Positions 32,707-42,407 of a stretch of 64,000 nucleotides of DNA are shown one piece after another (position 1 is the stretch's first letter; each line of letters starts with the position of its first letter). The notes below the pieces were generated by a model. It saw only the letters and a list, made by a program, of their open reading frames with translations. It searched no databases and had not been told where the DNA came from. The DNA comes from Clostridiales bacterium (lineage in GTDB: Bacteria > Bacillota > Clostridia > Oscillospirales > Acutalibacteraceae): positions 1-64,000 of the forward strand of contig JAAWSO010000004.1 in assembly GCA_022801595.1 (NCBI GenBank), written 5' to 3'. Position numbers and translations under genes: made by a program.

Positions 32707-33438
32707 TTATTTCCTCAGATTGTTGACAATATCTTCAATCTCGTCAGAAGCTTGCACAACCCGTGCGCTAAACTGGAAACCGCGCTGGGCAATGATCATG
32801 TCCGTCATCTCATCCGCTACCGATACCTTAGACAATTCAATAGTCTGGGTCAAAATTTTGTAGTTTTCCTGGTCGGTTGCAACCTGAGCTGCGCCGGATT
32901 GCGCCGTGGGAACATACCGATTGGAGGTCATGGGCTGTAAGGCTTCGGGATTGGCAAACTGGAACACACCCAAGCGGTCTTTCAGGTTTTCCGTGTTTGG
33001 CATATCATTGTCATCCATTGGAAGCTGGATTCGCTGGCCTTGCTGGTCCAACACAAATGCGCCGTCCACCGTGGTCAGGTAGTAATCGTCGCCTACTTTG
33101 GACATGGCAAACTCACCGTCACGGGTATAAGAAATCGCACCGCCCCTTTCCACGCCAAAGAAACCCTCTCCAGCAATGGCAAAATCCAGTGCCCGCTCAG
33201 TCTGCCTCATGGAACCCTGCTCCATGATCAAATTGCCGCCGCGCACACGCACACCGGTTCCCTCCAATGGACGTTGGTCAGAATTCACATACATCCGAGT
33301 GTACAACAAATTCTCAAAATCAGCTTGAACCGGCTTGTAGCCAGCTGTATTGCTGTTGGAAAGATTATTGCCGATCAGGTTGATATACTCTTGGAACGCT
33401 CCCAAACCGGAAGCGCCAGTATAAAAAGCAATGTTCAT
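32707..33438 (-). CDS. flgG: flagellar rod/hook-basal body protein (FlgG type)
   Basis: This 243-residue axial protein shows the N-terminal rod signature (NLIGNNLSNSNTAGYKP), the FlgG/FlgF-like ALDFAIAGEGFFGV segment and the C-terminal FQFSARVVQASDEI motif, so it is a rod protein rather than the hook. It is the second of two rod genes downstream of sigD and matches Bacillus FlhP. Distinguishing FlgG from FlgF strictly would need alignment. Confidence 0.88.
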   Translation of the reverse strand: MNIAFYTGASGLGAFQEYINLIGNNLSNSNTAGYKPVQADFENLLYTRMYVNSDQRPLEGTGVRVRGGNLIMEQGSMRQTERALDFAIAGEGFFGVERGGAISYTRDGEFAMSKVGDDYYLTTVDGAFVLDQQGQRIQLPMDDNDMPNTENLKDRLGVFQFANPEALQPMTSNRYVPTAQSGAAQVATDQENYKILTQTIELSKVSVADEMTDMIIAQRGFQFSARVVQASDEIEDIVNNLRK

Positions 33439-33488
33439 CGTATTTCCTCTCCTCTCTATTTACTGGGCGAAACTACCGCTGCCGTGCA

Positions 33489-34238
33489 CTACAGGCTTGC
33501 GATTTGGGCCGCCGATTTCTGATTGATCTGGTCGATGATCTGCAACGCTGTGCTGCATGCGGTGAAGCTGCTCTGCGCTTCCATAAACATGGTGTATTCC
33601 CGATTTAAGTTTACGTTGGAAAGCTCCAGATAATTCTGCATAAAGCTGGTCTCTTCCTGGACTTCCAGTTGGGTACCCGCCGCTACGCCAAACAGACCGC
33701 TCTGGTATTGAGTCAGCTCAGTACCCTCAGCCGGCAATACCGCCTGCAGGGTACCTGCGATTTGCCCTTGACTGTTGTAAACTGTGCCGTCATCCTGAAC
33801 GGTGAAATTGGTATCGCCAACTTGGATGGGGCCATTCGCTCCCTGTACCCGGCCCACATCCGGTAAAATTAAATAGCCTTGTTGATCCACATCAAAACCG
33901 CCGTTGCGGGTCAGATAGGTCACGCCGTCCGCGCCAGGAATCGCATAATACCCCTGGCCATTGATCGCAACGTCCATGCTACGCTCGGTATTTTTCAGAT
34001 CTCCGCTTTGGAATTGGGTGGACACAGTTTCCACAATCGTAATCGGGTTTGCATTGCCGATGGTTCTGGTATTGCCCTTTTCAATCCGGCTCACCAGCTC
34101 CTGCTCAAATGGAGACGAAACCACCCGCTGAGCGTGGAAACCAGGGGTCTGGCTATTCACCATGTTGTTTCCCAACACCTCAAATTTTCTTTGCTGAACC
34201 ATCATGCCCGACGCAATGGTATAATATCCTCCTAACAT
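33489..34238 (-). CDS. flgF: flagellar rod/hook-basal body protein (FlgF type)
   Basis: This 249-residue axial protein begins MLGGYYTIASGMMVQQRKFE and has the motif LGNNMVNSQTPGFH, the central SMDVAINGQGYY and a C-terminal helix ending in LQIIDQINQ. It matches Bacillus FlhO in position and length. Its ribosome site (GGAG) lies inside the sigD stop region and the start overlaps sigD by seven bases. Confidence 0.86.
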   Translation of the reverse strand: MLGGYYTIASGMMVQQRKFEVLGNNMVNSQTPGFHAQRVVSSPFEQELVSRIEKGNTRTIGNANPITIVETVSTQFQSGDLKNTERSMDVAINGQGYYAIPGADGVTYLTRNGGFDVDQQGYLILPDVGRVQGANGPIQVGDTNFTVQDDGTVYNSQGQIAGTLQAVLPAEGTELTQYQSGLFGVAAGTQLEVQEETSFMQNYLELSNVNLNREYTMFMEAQSSFTACSTALQIIDQINQKSAAQIASL

Positions 34239-35041
34239 TTCGATGACTCCTTTCCATCTAAATATTCTGAAATTTTCTTTTTTAGCTTGGTCAGCCCCGT
34301 ACTCCGTGCGCAGGAGGCTCGCTGCTGACTAATGCCCAGCACTTCCCCAATTTCCCGGAGATTAAGGTTTTCATAATAACAGAGGGTAATGACTTGACGT
34401 TCCCGCATCGGCAAACTTTCAATCGCGTCAATCAAAGCCTGCCTCAGCTCGCTTTTCAGCAATTCCCCTTCCGGCTCTACCTGATCGGTACCATCGTGTT
34501 TTTCGGCCAACCTCTCTACCACATGGGAGGCGTTTTCCAGCAGCTCCTCAAAGGAGTACATCTCCCCGTTGGAAATTTCCACCAGGTACTTGTCAAGCTC
34601 CTTTTGACTCATCTGCAACCGCTCAGCCAATTCGGTATTGGTTGGTTCCCGTCCCAGCTCAGCGATCATTCGCTCCTGCTCCTGCAGGATGTTTCTTCTG
34701 GCCGCACGCACCCGGTAAGGCAGCCAGCTCTGCTTGCGCATGTAGCTGAGCACCGAACCACGAAGCCGTTTATAGCTATAGGTATCGAAACTGGCGCCTC
34801 GGTCAAACTGGTACTTTTCGATACAGTCAATCAACGCTAATACGCCTTGGTTGACAAAATCATCATACTGCATGTTTCCAGGCAGAATCGACCGCATACT
34901 CATGACCGTTTTTTTCACGGAATCCATATAATGCAAAACCAACTGGTTGCGCACTTCCAGATCCCCGGTCTGTTTGTAAATACGCATCAACTCCACAGGG
35001 TCTTCACACAGTTCTTTTTTTTCCGAAACAGTACCGCCCAC
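34232..35041 (-). CDS. sigD: flagellar sigma factor SigD/FliA
   Basis: This sigma-28-type factor directs late flagellar and chemotaxis genes and is held by FlgM. The 269-residue protein has region 2 (YDDFVNQGVLALIDCIEKYQ, FDRGASFDTYSYKRLRGSV), region 3 (about 110-180) and the region 4 helix-turn-helix LREIGEVLGISQQRAS. The start is GTG with AAAGGAGG seven bases upstream. It sits directly after flhA, not at the distal end of the operon as in Bacillus. Confidence 0.95.
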   Translation of the reverse strand: MGGTVSEKKELCEDPVELMRIYKQTGDLEVRNQLVLHYMDSVKKTVMSMRSILPGNMQYDDFVNQGVLALIDCIEKYQFDRGASFDTYSYKRLRGSVLSYMRKQSWLPYRVRAARRNILQEQERMIAELGREPTNTELAERLQMSQKELDKYLVEISNGEMYSFEELLENASHVVERLAEKHDGTDQVEPEGELLKSELRQALIDAIESLPMRERQVITLCYYENLNLREIGEVLGISQQRASCARSTGLTKLKKKISEYLDGKESSKC

Positions 35042-35068
35042 GGAGACGCCTCCTTTCTCGTTCGTGTC

Positions 35069-37132
35069 TTAGGAAAGGGTGATATTTCCTAACGCCTGAA
35101 TCTGTACGGAAGGATCAATTTCATTAAATGAAAGCACCACAATATCCGGACAGAACTGGTTCACCAGCTTTTTGAAGTAAACCCGCACAATCGGTGAGGT
35201 CAGCACAATCGGCGTCTGTACCACCTTGCGCATTTGGTTTACTTTTTCGGTGGTTGCGTTGACCAGCTTTTGGATGACATCCGGCTCCAGCGCCAGATAG
35301 GAACCGCCCTCCGTCTTTTTGACCGCACCCATAATCATGCTCTCAATTTGCGTATCTAAGCTGAGCACTTTCAGCTGACCCGCCTCCGAGAACCGATGGG
35401 TAACAGTACGCCGCAATGCCTGCCGTACATATTCGGTCAGCATATCGGTGTCCTTGACTGTCGCACCGTAATCGGCCAATGTTTCCAAAATGGTCTCCAG
35501 ATCATGCATAGGCACACCTTCCAATAGGAGGTTTTTGAGCACCTTCTGCAGGTCGTTGACTGATACTACAGCAGGAACCGTATCCTCTACGATGGTTGGG
35601 TTGACCTTCTTGAGGTTCTCCAGCATGTTTTTTACTTCCTGACGGTTGAGCAATTCATAAGCGTGTCTGCGCACAATTTCTGACAGATGGGTAATGATAA
35701 CCGAAGTCGGGTCAATAAGGGTGTATCCCGCCATTTCCGCCTTGATCTTCTGGTCGTCGCTGATCCACTTCGCTGGCATGCCAAAGGCTGGCTCTACCGT
35801 GTCAATGCCATCCACTTCATCACCTGGAGGCAATTCGTCGGGAATCAAAGCCAAGTGATGGTCGATCAGCACTTCGCCAATGGCCACCGACTCGCCTTTA
35901 ATCTTAATCTCATACTGGTTTGGGTTTAGCTGACCGCTGTCCTTCAGCCGTACCGATGGGAGTACCATCCCCATTTCATCGGCAAACTGCTTTCGGAACA
36001 TGACCACCCGATCCATAAAATTGCCGCCGCTGCTTTCATCCACCAGAGGAAGCAAGCTGTAACCAAACTCCATACTGATTGAGTCCACGTTCAGTAGTCC
36101 ATACACATTTTCCAAATCCTTGTAGAAAGACACTTCGCTGGTGACCTCTTCGGAAACCACTGGCCCTTCCGCCACATCCTCTTTGGTAACCTTGCTCTTT
36201 TTGGCGCGGGACAGGATCAGGAAACCCATGATGGCCAAAATTGCGGAAAGAATCAGAACCTGGACAATCGGGAATCCGATGGGAATCAGGCACAGCATCG
36301 CAATCGCAGCCAAAATCATAACCCTTGGCTGCGAGGAGAACTGTTTGATCACATCAGAGTTCAGATCAGCATCCGAAGCAGAACGGGTTACAATCATACC
36401 GGTTGCCACGGAAATCAGCAAAGCCGGGATCTGGGACATCAAGCCGTCGCCGACGGTAGAAACAGAGTAGGTATTCATGATCGTCATGAAGTCGCCTTCT
36501 CCATTCATGAATCCAATGATGATACCGCCAATCAAGTTGATCATGGTGATAATAATCGAAATAATCGCGTCACCTTTTACAAACTTAGAAGCACCATCCA
36601 TAGAACCAAAGAAATCCGCTTCCCGCTGAATCTTGGATCGGCGTACTCGGGCTTCCTGCTCATCAATGAGGCCAGAGTTCAAGTCGGCGTCAATCGCCAT
36701 CTGTTTACCTGGCATAGCGTCCAAGGTAAAGCGCGCCGATACTTCAGCCACACGTTCCGAGCCTTTGGTAATTACAATAAACTGAACCAGAACGATGATG
36801 ATGAAGATGACCAGACCGATCGCCACATTCCCTCCGATTACGAAGCTACCGAAGGTTTGAACCACTTCTCCCGCATAGCCGCTGTTGCTGAGAATCGACC
36901 GGGTGGACGATATATTCAGAGCCAGGCGAAGCATGGTCGTAATCAACAGAAGCGAGGGAAAGATGGAGAAATGAAGCGGTTCTTTGATGTACATGGTAGT
37001 CAAAAGGATCACGAAAGAAAGCGCTAGATTCAAGATAAACATGAAGTCCAGCACCACCGTGGGTAACGGAATAATGATTAAAAATATAATTAGTATGACG
37101 AACGCGGCAACCGCATTTTTAAATATCTTCAT
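35069..37132 (-). CDS. flhA: flagellar export gate protein FlhA
   Basis: FlhA forms the nonameric export-gate ring. The 687-residue protein has about eight membrane helices in the first ~320 residues, with the FHIPEP-type cytoplasmic loop between helices containing LDAMPGKQMAIDADLN, and the C-terminal cytoplasmic domain (about 350-687). It follows flhB by one base. In many Firmicutes flhF follows; here sigD does. Confidence 0.96.
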   Translation of the reverse strand: MKIFKNAVAAFVILIIFLIIIPLPTVVLDFMFILNLALSFVILLTTMYIKEPLHFSIFPSLLLITTMLRLALNISSTRSILSNSGYAGEVVQTFGSFVIGGNVAIGLVIFIIIVLVQFIVITKGSERVAEVSARFTLDAMPGKQMAIDADLNSGLIDEQEARVRRSKIQREADFFGSMDGASKFVKGDAIISIIITMINLIGGIIIGFMNGEGDFMTIMNTYSVSTVGDGLMSQIPALLISVATGMIVTRSASDADLNSDVIKQFSSQPRVMILAAIAMLCLIPIGFPIVQVLILSAILAIMGFLILSRAKKSKVTKEDVAEGPVVSEEVTSEVSFYKDLENVYGLLNVDSISMEFGYSLLPLVDESSGGNFMDRVVMFRKQFADEMGMVLPSVRLKDSGQLNPNQYEIKIKGESVAIGEVLIDHHLALIPDELPPGDEVDGIDTVEPAFGMPAKWISDDQKIKAEMAGYTLIDPTSVIITHLSEIVRRHAYELLNRQEVKNMLENLKKVNPTIVEDTVPAVVSVNDLQKVLKNLLLEGVPMHDLETILETLADYGATVKDTDMLTEYVRQALRRTVTHRFSEAGQLKVLSLDTQIESMIMGAVKKTEGGSYLALEPDVIQKLVNATTEKVNQMRKVVQTPIVLTSPIVRVYFKKLVNQFCPDIVVLSFNEIDPSVQIQALGNITLS

Positions 37133-37133
37133 A

Positions 37134-38201
37134 CTAGCTTAGTCCTTCTTCCTTTTTCCTTAGGCTATATACAAAAGCCAATACTTCTGCCACCGTTTTA
37201 TAAAACTTTTCTGGAATCTCCCGATCCAGGTCCACAGACTCATAAAGGCCCCGTGCCAGTGGCTTGTTTTCTGTAATGTATACCCCGTGCTGCTCTGCCA
37301 CCGCAACGATACGCAGAGCCAGGGAATCCACGCCTTTGGCCACCACCACCGGAGCGCTGTTTTTCTCCGGATCATATTGGATCGCCACGGCATAGTGGGT
37401 AGGATTTCGAATGACCACATCGGCGTTTGGTACATTCTGCATCATGCGCTGACGGGACATTTGCTGCTGGCGATCCTTAATTTGACCTTTGATCTTCGGA
37501 TCACCTTCTGTTTGTTTATATTCTTCTTTGACTTCCTGCTTACTCATACGCAGGTTTTTCTCGTAGTCCCACCATTGATACACATAGTCAAAAATGGCCA
37601 GTCCCACAAACACAATGGAAACCTGCTGCACAATGTTCAAAATCACATTTCCGGTTTCGTTAATCGCTGCCTCCACGCTCATATCCATCATCTTCGGCAG
37701 TGTGGGAATCCAACCAGAAAGTACATTCCAGACAATGACTCCCATCACCAGAATTTTTAAAATAGATTTGAGCAGCTCCACGATTCCTCGAATCGAAATC
37801 ATCTTTTTTAACCCTTTGAGAGGGTTGATCCGATCGAATTTCGGGGCGATGGCTTTGGTGGAAACCAGCATCCTGGTCTGGCCCATAGTGAAAATCACAG
37901 CCACCAGGATACTCACCAACATCAGCGGCAACGCTGCCAAAAGGAACATCAAAAATACTTTGATGACTAAGGATGGAATATCATCCAACACAATGGTTTC
38001 CATGGTGCTCCCCATTGCGAAAAAATCGCGGATAGAGCCAGTCAGAGCAGAGGAAATCAGCGGCGATAACAGCTTGATGGAATAAAAGCACGCCAAAAGG
38101 GAAAACACGGTGACAATCTCTCTACTGAGAAAAACATTACCTTTCTTTCTTTCGTCCCTTTTTCGTTTGGGCGTCGCTTTTTCCGTCTTTTCGCCGGCCA
38201 T
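37134..38201 (-). CDS. flhB: flagellar export protein FlhB
   Basis: FlhB switches export from hook to filament substrates. The 355-residue protein has four membrane helices (about 30-210) and the C-terminal domain with the intact autocleavage site NPTHYAVAIQYD at about residue 266. The N-terminus is basic (EKTEKATPKRKRDERKKG). It is complete, so the separate YlqH-like domain at 21.8 kb is an extra copy of the C-domain. Confidence 0.96.
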   Translation of the reverse strand: MAGEKTEKATPKRKRDERKKGNVFLSREIVTVFSLLACFYSIKLLSPLISSALTGSIRDFFAMGSTMETIVLDDIPSLVIKVFLMFLLAALPLMLVSILVAVIFTMGQTRMLVSTKAIAPKFDRINPLKGLKKMISIRGIVELLKSILKILVMGVIVWNVLSGWIPTLPKMMDMSVEAAINETGNVILNIVQQVSIVFVGLAIFDYVYQWWDYEKNLRMSKQEVKEEYKQTEGDPKIKGQIKDRQQQMSRQRMMQNVPNADVVIRNPTHYAVAIQYDPEKNSAPVVVAKGVDSLALRIVAVAEQHGVYITENKPLARGLYESVDLDREIPEKFYKTVAEVLAFVYSLRKKEEGLS

Positions 38202-38250
38202 TCCACCACCTCCTCCATCTTGGCGCTCAAATCACGGATTGGAAAGATTT

Positions 38251-39033
38251 CTAGCCAGTAGGCTGCAGAACAAATAAAGCTTCTTCCATATATTCAAACA
38301 TGTCGTTCATGTAATTGTCGGTAAAGGTGCCGATCGGACCTGCAAACAGAAACATCAGCGCCAAGCCCAACAGAATTTTGATCTGAATGTTGATTACAAA
38401 CACATTGATTTGAGGGATTAGCTTCATCAAAATACCCATCGCAAGCTGTACCGCAAATTCTGCCGCAATAAAAGGAAGGCCTAGCCGAATCACCAAGGAA
38501 AAGACCGAAATAAACTGATCGATGACAAATCCCGGCGCCGCTGACCACTCAATCAGTCCACCTAATGGAAGAATATCATAGGAGGAGGTAAAAATGCGAA
38601 TCATCAACAAATGGCTGTCGGTCGCAAAGAGATACAGCGAAAACAGAATCTGCAACAAACTGCTAGAGACGGACATTTGAATATTGGTAGATGGGTCAAG
38701 AACTTTCGCCATGGATAAGCCGAATTCAACATCCATAATATCTCCAATAAAAAATAGGAGATAATAATAGATCTGAAAAATAAACCCGCACAAAATTCCC
38801 ACGAACAATTCTTTTGCAATGGCAAACACCAAAGCCAAATTATCAAACTCTGTAGGCGCTCCCATCGATACGGTGGGAGCCACTAAAAGGGTCAGCGCCA
38901 CGGCCAGCGCTACCCGAATTCTGGCGGGCAGTTCATTCCTCATCAAAAGAGGATTGAAAAAAATCATTCCGCCCATACGGCAGAACACCAGAATATAAGC
39001 CATCAGGCTCTGCATTTCTATCGTCATAGCCAT
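38251..39033 (-). CDS. fliR: flagellar export protein FliR
   Basis: FliR is a membrane component of the export gate, assembling with FliP and FliQ. The 260-residue protein has about six hydrophobic segments and the usual conserved polar loops (RIRVALAVALTLLVAP). It follows fliQ by four bases. Confidence 0.93.
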   Translation of the reverse strand: MAMTIEMQSLMAYILVFCRMGGMIFFNPLLMRNELPARIRVALAVALTLLVAPTVSMGAPTEFDNLALVFAIAKELFVGILCGFIFQIYYYLLFFIGDIMDVEFGLSMAKVLDPSTNIQMSVSSSLLQILFSLYLFATDSHLLMIRIFTSSYDILPLGGLIEWSAAPGFVIDQFISVFSLVIRLGLPFIAAEFAVQLAMGILMKLIPQINVFVINIQIKILLGLALMFLFAGPIGTFTDNYMNDMFEYMEEALFVLQPTG

Positions 39034-39037
39034 CTGC

Positions 39038-39301
39038 CTATAAGGTAATCATGAGTTGGCAAAGCCGCTGAAATAATTCCATCAGAACGGTCAGCATCCA
39101 GGAGCCCAGCATGAGCAACAAAAATGCGATCGCTATAATTTTAGGGACAAAGGTCAGCGTTTGCTCATGGATCTGAGTAGCCGCCTGGAAAATCGAAATT
39201 ACCAAGCCAATGACAATACTGACAACCAGCAGTGGCAAACTCAGCTCCAACATGGTAAAAATGGCGTCCCGAAAAATTTCTAATACAACGCCTTGTGTCA
39301 C
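39038..39301 (-). CDS. fliQ: flagellar export protein FliQ
   Basis: This 87-residue protein has two hydrophobic hairpin helices (about residues 18-38 and 52-72) and the family signature LVVSIVIGLVISIFQAATQI. It is part of the FliPQR export gate. The start is GTG with GGAGGG seven bases upstream. Confidence 0.95.
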   Translation of the reverse strand: MTQGVVLEIFRDAIFTMLELSLPLLVVSIVIGLVISIFQAATQIHEQTLTFVPKIIAIAFLLLMLGSWMLTVLMELFQRLCQLMITL

Positions 39302-39337
39302 AGGTACTCCCTCCTTTTCCGCAATTCATCGGATCGT

Positions 39338-40156
39338 TTAGTGGAAACTCTGCACCAGGGTTTCGATGAGCAACCCCCATCCATCCACTACCACAAACAG
39401 CATCAGCTTAAAGGGCAGAGAGATCATGGACGGCGGCAACATTACCATACCCATGGACATCAGCGCACTGGAAACCACCATGTCGATAATCAGGAATGGG
39501 ATAAAGAGTAAAAATCCAATCGTAAACGCTCGCTTCAGTTCACTGGTGATAAAGGAAGGAACGATCACCTCCAACCCCAGATCCATTAAGGATTCCGGGT
39601 TGATTTCCGTGAGTGTGTTCTCATTTCCGGAGAGGGAAAGGAACATATTCAGCTCTTTCACGCCGGTTTGTTTAAGCATGAACACTTTCAACGGCTTTTG
39701 GATATTGTCCAACGCCACCTCCTGCGTGATTTCCCCTTTTGTATACGGCTCAATGGCCGTTTCATTCATCTCGGAAAACACCGGTGTCATAATGAAAAGA
39801 GATAAGAACAGGGATAATCCAACAATCACCATATTGGGCGGCGTCTGTTGAATGCCCAGCGCGTTTCGGAGAAAGGAAAATACAATCACAATCCGGGTAA
39901 AGCTGGTCATCATAATCAGCAAAGAAGGCGCCAGCGCCAGCACCGCAAACAAAAGCAAAACCTGCAGGGTGCCGAATTGACCCTCTTCTCCTGTGCCAGA
40001 ATTCACACTTACATTGATTCCAGCAGCATGCGCCTGCATGCTAAATACTGTACTGATCAACAAAAAAATGACGGCCAGCGAAATCAACAAACGAAACACT
40101 TGCTTTTTTAGCTCGGCTTTTTTTTCATCCACCGCCTTGATCTCTTTCAACGTCAT
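39338..40156 (-). CDS. fliP: flagellar export protein FliP
   Basis: FliP forms the pentameric core of the export gate. The 272-residue protein has a cleavable-type signal/membrane helix (about 20-45), then the conserved MMTSFTRIVIVFSFLRNALG segment, FLSLFIMTPVF and C-terminal helices ending in KLMLFVVVDGW. The ATG at 40156 overlaps the fliO stop as ATGA; 13 upstream codons are excluded. Confidence 0.96.
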   Translation of the reverse strand: MTLKEIKAVDEKKAELKKQVFRLLISLAVIFLLISTVFSMQAHAAGINVSVNSGTGEEGQFGTLQVLLLFAVLALAPSLLIMMTSFTRIVIVFSFLRNALGIQQTPPNMVIVGLSLFLSLFIMTPVFSEMNETAIEPYTKGEITQEVALDNIQKPLKVFMLKQTGVKELNMFLSLSGNENTLTEINPESLMDLGLEVIVPSFITSELKRAFTIGFLLFIPFLIIDMVVSSALMSMGMVMLPPSMISLPFKLMLFVVVDGWGLLIETLVQSFH

Positions 40157-40533
40157 TTCTTTTTCCGCCCCTTCCCGCCAGAGGAGAAGCCCCATGTCTT
40201 TAAGGAACTTTTAAACACATCCTTAAACCCTGAGGACCCTATGTCTCCATCTTGCGATTTTGGATCTTCGGGGAATTCCCCTTCCTCAAATTCCTTTATC
40301 AAGGTCACCTGCTGTGAAGTTACCCCCAGCAGCAGGGTTTTCCCTCCTGTTTTCACAACCAACAGGGTTCGATCCGGCCCCACTGCCATTTGTTCCAGGA
40401 TTTTAATTTTTTCAGAGGAGCCAACCTGCTTAAACTTGTTTCGTTTTGCCAGAAACTTTGTAAACCAGTAGGCCGCCACAAAAATGAGAACGATCAATAC
40501 TAACGTACCGAATACGGTAAAAAAATCTCCCAT
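40153..40533 (-). CDS. fliO: flagellar biosynthesis protein FliO
   Basis: FliO helps FliP fold into the export gate. The 126-residue protein has one N-terminal membrane helix (about residues 8-28) and a small cytoplasmic beta domain with VGPDRTLLVVKTGGKTLLLGVT, typical of FliO/FliZ. The tail is Gly/Lys-rich. It overlaps fliP. Confidence 0.9.
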   Translation of the reverse strand: MGDFFTVFGTLVLIVLIFVAAYWFTKFLAKRNKFKQVGSSEKIKILEQMAVGPDRTLLVVKTGGKTLLLGVTSQQVTLIKEFEEGEFPEDPKSQDGDIGSSGFKDVFKSSLKTWGFSSGGKGRKKK

Positions 40534-40565
40534 TTATTCTTTGGCACCTCCCGTTTGTCTGCTCA

Positions 40566-40928
40566 TCACAGAGGAAGTACCTTATTTACGGTCTGCACAA
40601 TACGCTCCTCTTTAAAAGGCTTCACAATAAAGTCCATTGCTCCCAGAGTGATGGCTTCCATAACCATGGATTCCTGCCCCATCGCGGAACACATCACCAC
40701 TCTTGCGCCTGGATCCATCTTCTTGATCTCGCGCAGCGCTTCAATGCCATCCATATTCGGCATCGTGATATCCATAATCAACAAATCTGGCTTTTCTTGT
40801 TGATACAGTTGTACAGCCTGTGCGCCATCTTCTCCCTCCACAAAATCGGTGTAACCAGCTTTTGTGAGGTAATTCTTGATCATCATTCGCATAAAACCTG
40901 CATCATCAACTAATAAAATTTTGTACAT
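40566..40928 (-). CDS. cheY: chemotaxis response regulator CheY
   Basis: CheY-P binds the FliM/FliY switch to change motor behaviour. The 120-residue receiver has the acidic pair at residues 8-9, Asp53 in LLIMDITMPNMDG, the Ser/Thr position at CSAMGQ and Lys103 in FIVKPF. It lies between fliY and fliO as in Bacillus. The 86-base A/T-rich gap upstream contains loose promoter-like sequences. Confidence 0.95.
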   Translation of the reverse strand: MYKILLVDDAGFMRMMIKNYLTKAGYTDFVEGEDGAQAVQLYQQEKPDLLIMDITMPNMDGIEALREIKKMDPGARVVMCSAMGQESMVMEAITLGAMDFIVKPFKEERIVQTVNKVLPL

Positions 40929-41014
40929 TGTTTGAAAACTCCTTCCAAATTGTAAAAAATTAAGAAAATATAATATCTATAATAATACCACAAAGAACGC
41001 ACAAAGAACATACT

Positions 41015-42391
41015 TTATTTTTTATTTAGCGAATCCATCAGATTTTGTACGCCAACAATTTCCGTAATTCTAACACCAAAGTTATCGCCAATTACCACCA
41101 CATCACCGTGGGCCAGTAACTGACCGTTAACAACAATATCCACGGGAGCGCCAGCTTGTTTTTCCAGCTCAATAACAGTTCCCGAACCAAATTCGGTTAT
41201 TTCCTTAATCTTGCGCTTTGTACGGCCAATCTCAACAGAAACATCTAAGTTGACATTCATGAGCAAGTTCATGCTGTTACCGTTCATCGGATCTACGGAA
41301 GCTGCATTGTAGAATTCTGGGAATTCTGCCCGTTTCACATTGACCGGAGAGTCAGTCAGCATATTCCCGATTGGACCCGCAAAATTCGGCTCATTACGGG
41401 GAATCGGAGCCATGTAGTAGCCCGGAGGCACACTATAACTCGGATGCAATACTCCAGCCGGTTGTTGCGGCTGACCATATGGTTGAGGTGGATATCCCGG
41501 CTGTTGCATATAGGGCTGCTGCATGTAAGGCTGTTGTGGATACCCCGGTTGCTGCGCTGGATAAGCGGGCTGCTGCATCGGAGGCGCCATTTCCGGCTGT
41601 TGCATTGGCGCAGGAGCTGGAGCCGGTTGCTGCGGCTGCATTGGCGCAGGAGCTGGGGCCGGTTGGGGAGCCGACGGTTCGTCCGCCTGTGGCGGAGCCA
41701 CTGGGGCTGCTGGAGCTGGAGCCACTTCCGGCTGAGGCGCTGAAGCAGTTGGTTCCATCGATCCGTTTTGCTGACCCATTAACTGGTCAACGATTTCTTT
41801 GGCAAATGCAATCGGCATAATGCTGATGAAATTCGTGTTGATAATGCCGTTAATCGCCAGATCAAAGGATATAGAAACCACATCAGTCCCTGGATCCACA
41901 TCATGAACGGTATTGACAATAGTATTGATCTCGGTGCTGACAAAAGCCTCTGGAGTAGAAATGTTCACGGCCATGCCCAGCAACTCGGACAATGCAGTTG
42001 CCGCAGAACCCATCATCTGATTGGTCACTTCACAGGCGGCGCTGATTCCCATCTCATCAAAATCAGAAATATCATCGGGAATCGAAGAAATATCGCTATT
42101 GCCCATCAACAGATTAAGGATGATATGCATATCCCGGCAATGGAAGAGCATGACATTGGCACCATGAAGCCCCTCCACATATTTAATCTTTACGATCAAA
42201 GCCGGTTCCAGATCCTTATACTCTAAGTCGTCACTTTTCTTCATCTCTAACTTTGGGGTGGTGATAACGACTTGCTTATCCAACATGGTGGAAATTGCAG
42301 TTGCGGAAGCGCCCATGCTGATATTTAAAATCTCACCCAGGACATCTAAGTCTGCGGGCGTTAAGACACTTGTGTTTTGCTCTTTTTCCAA
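41015..42391 (-). CDS. fliY: flagellar switch protein FliY (CheC-like plus FliN domains)
   Basis: FliY is a motor C-ring protein that also dephosphorylates CheY-P. In this 458-residue protein the CheC-like part (about 1-205) keeps both complete sites (D-x3-E-x2-N-x22-P and S-x3-E-x2-N-x22-P). A Pro/Gln/Ala/Met-rich, low-complexity linker follows (about 215-340, with repeats of the types QQP, APAP and YMQQP), much longer than in Bacillus. The C-terminal FliN domain (about 375-458) contains LDVSVEIGRTKRKIKEI. The start is TTG with GAGAGGG upstream. Confidence 0.94.
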   Translation of the reverse strand: MEKEQNTSVLTPADLDVLGEILNISMGASATAISTMLDKQVVITTPKLEMKKSDDLEYKDLEPALIVKIKYVEGLHGANVMLFHCRDMHIILNLLMGNSDISSIPDDISDFDEMGISAACEVTNQMMGSAATALSELLGMAVNISTPEAFVSTEINTIVNTVHDVDPGTDVVSISFDLAINGIINTNFISIMPIAFAKEIVDQLMGQQNGSMEPTASAPQPEVAPAPAAPVAPPQADEPSAPQPAPAPAPMQPQQPAPAPAPMQQPEMAPPMQQPAYPAQQPGYPQQPYMQQPYMQQPGYPPQPYGQPQQPAGVLHPSYSVPPGYYMAPIPRNEPNFAGPIGNMLTDSPVNVKRAEFPEFYNAASVDPMNGNSMNLLMNVNLDVSVEIGRTKRKIKEITEFGSGTVIELEKQAGAPVDIVVNGQLLAHGDVVVIGDNFGVRITEIVGVQNLMDSLNKK

Positions 42392-42407
42392 TGAAATCCC
42401 TCTCTTC

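Noticed and set aside
41400-41740. CRISPR-like or tandem DNA repeat
   Set aside because: The repetition is the in-frame Pro/Gln linker of FliY, without regular repeat-spacer spacing.
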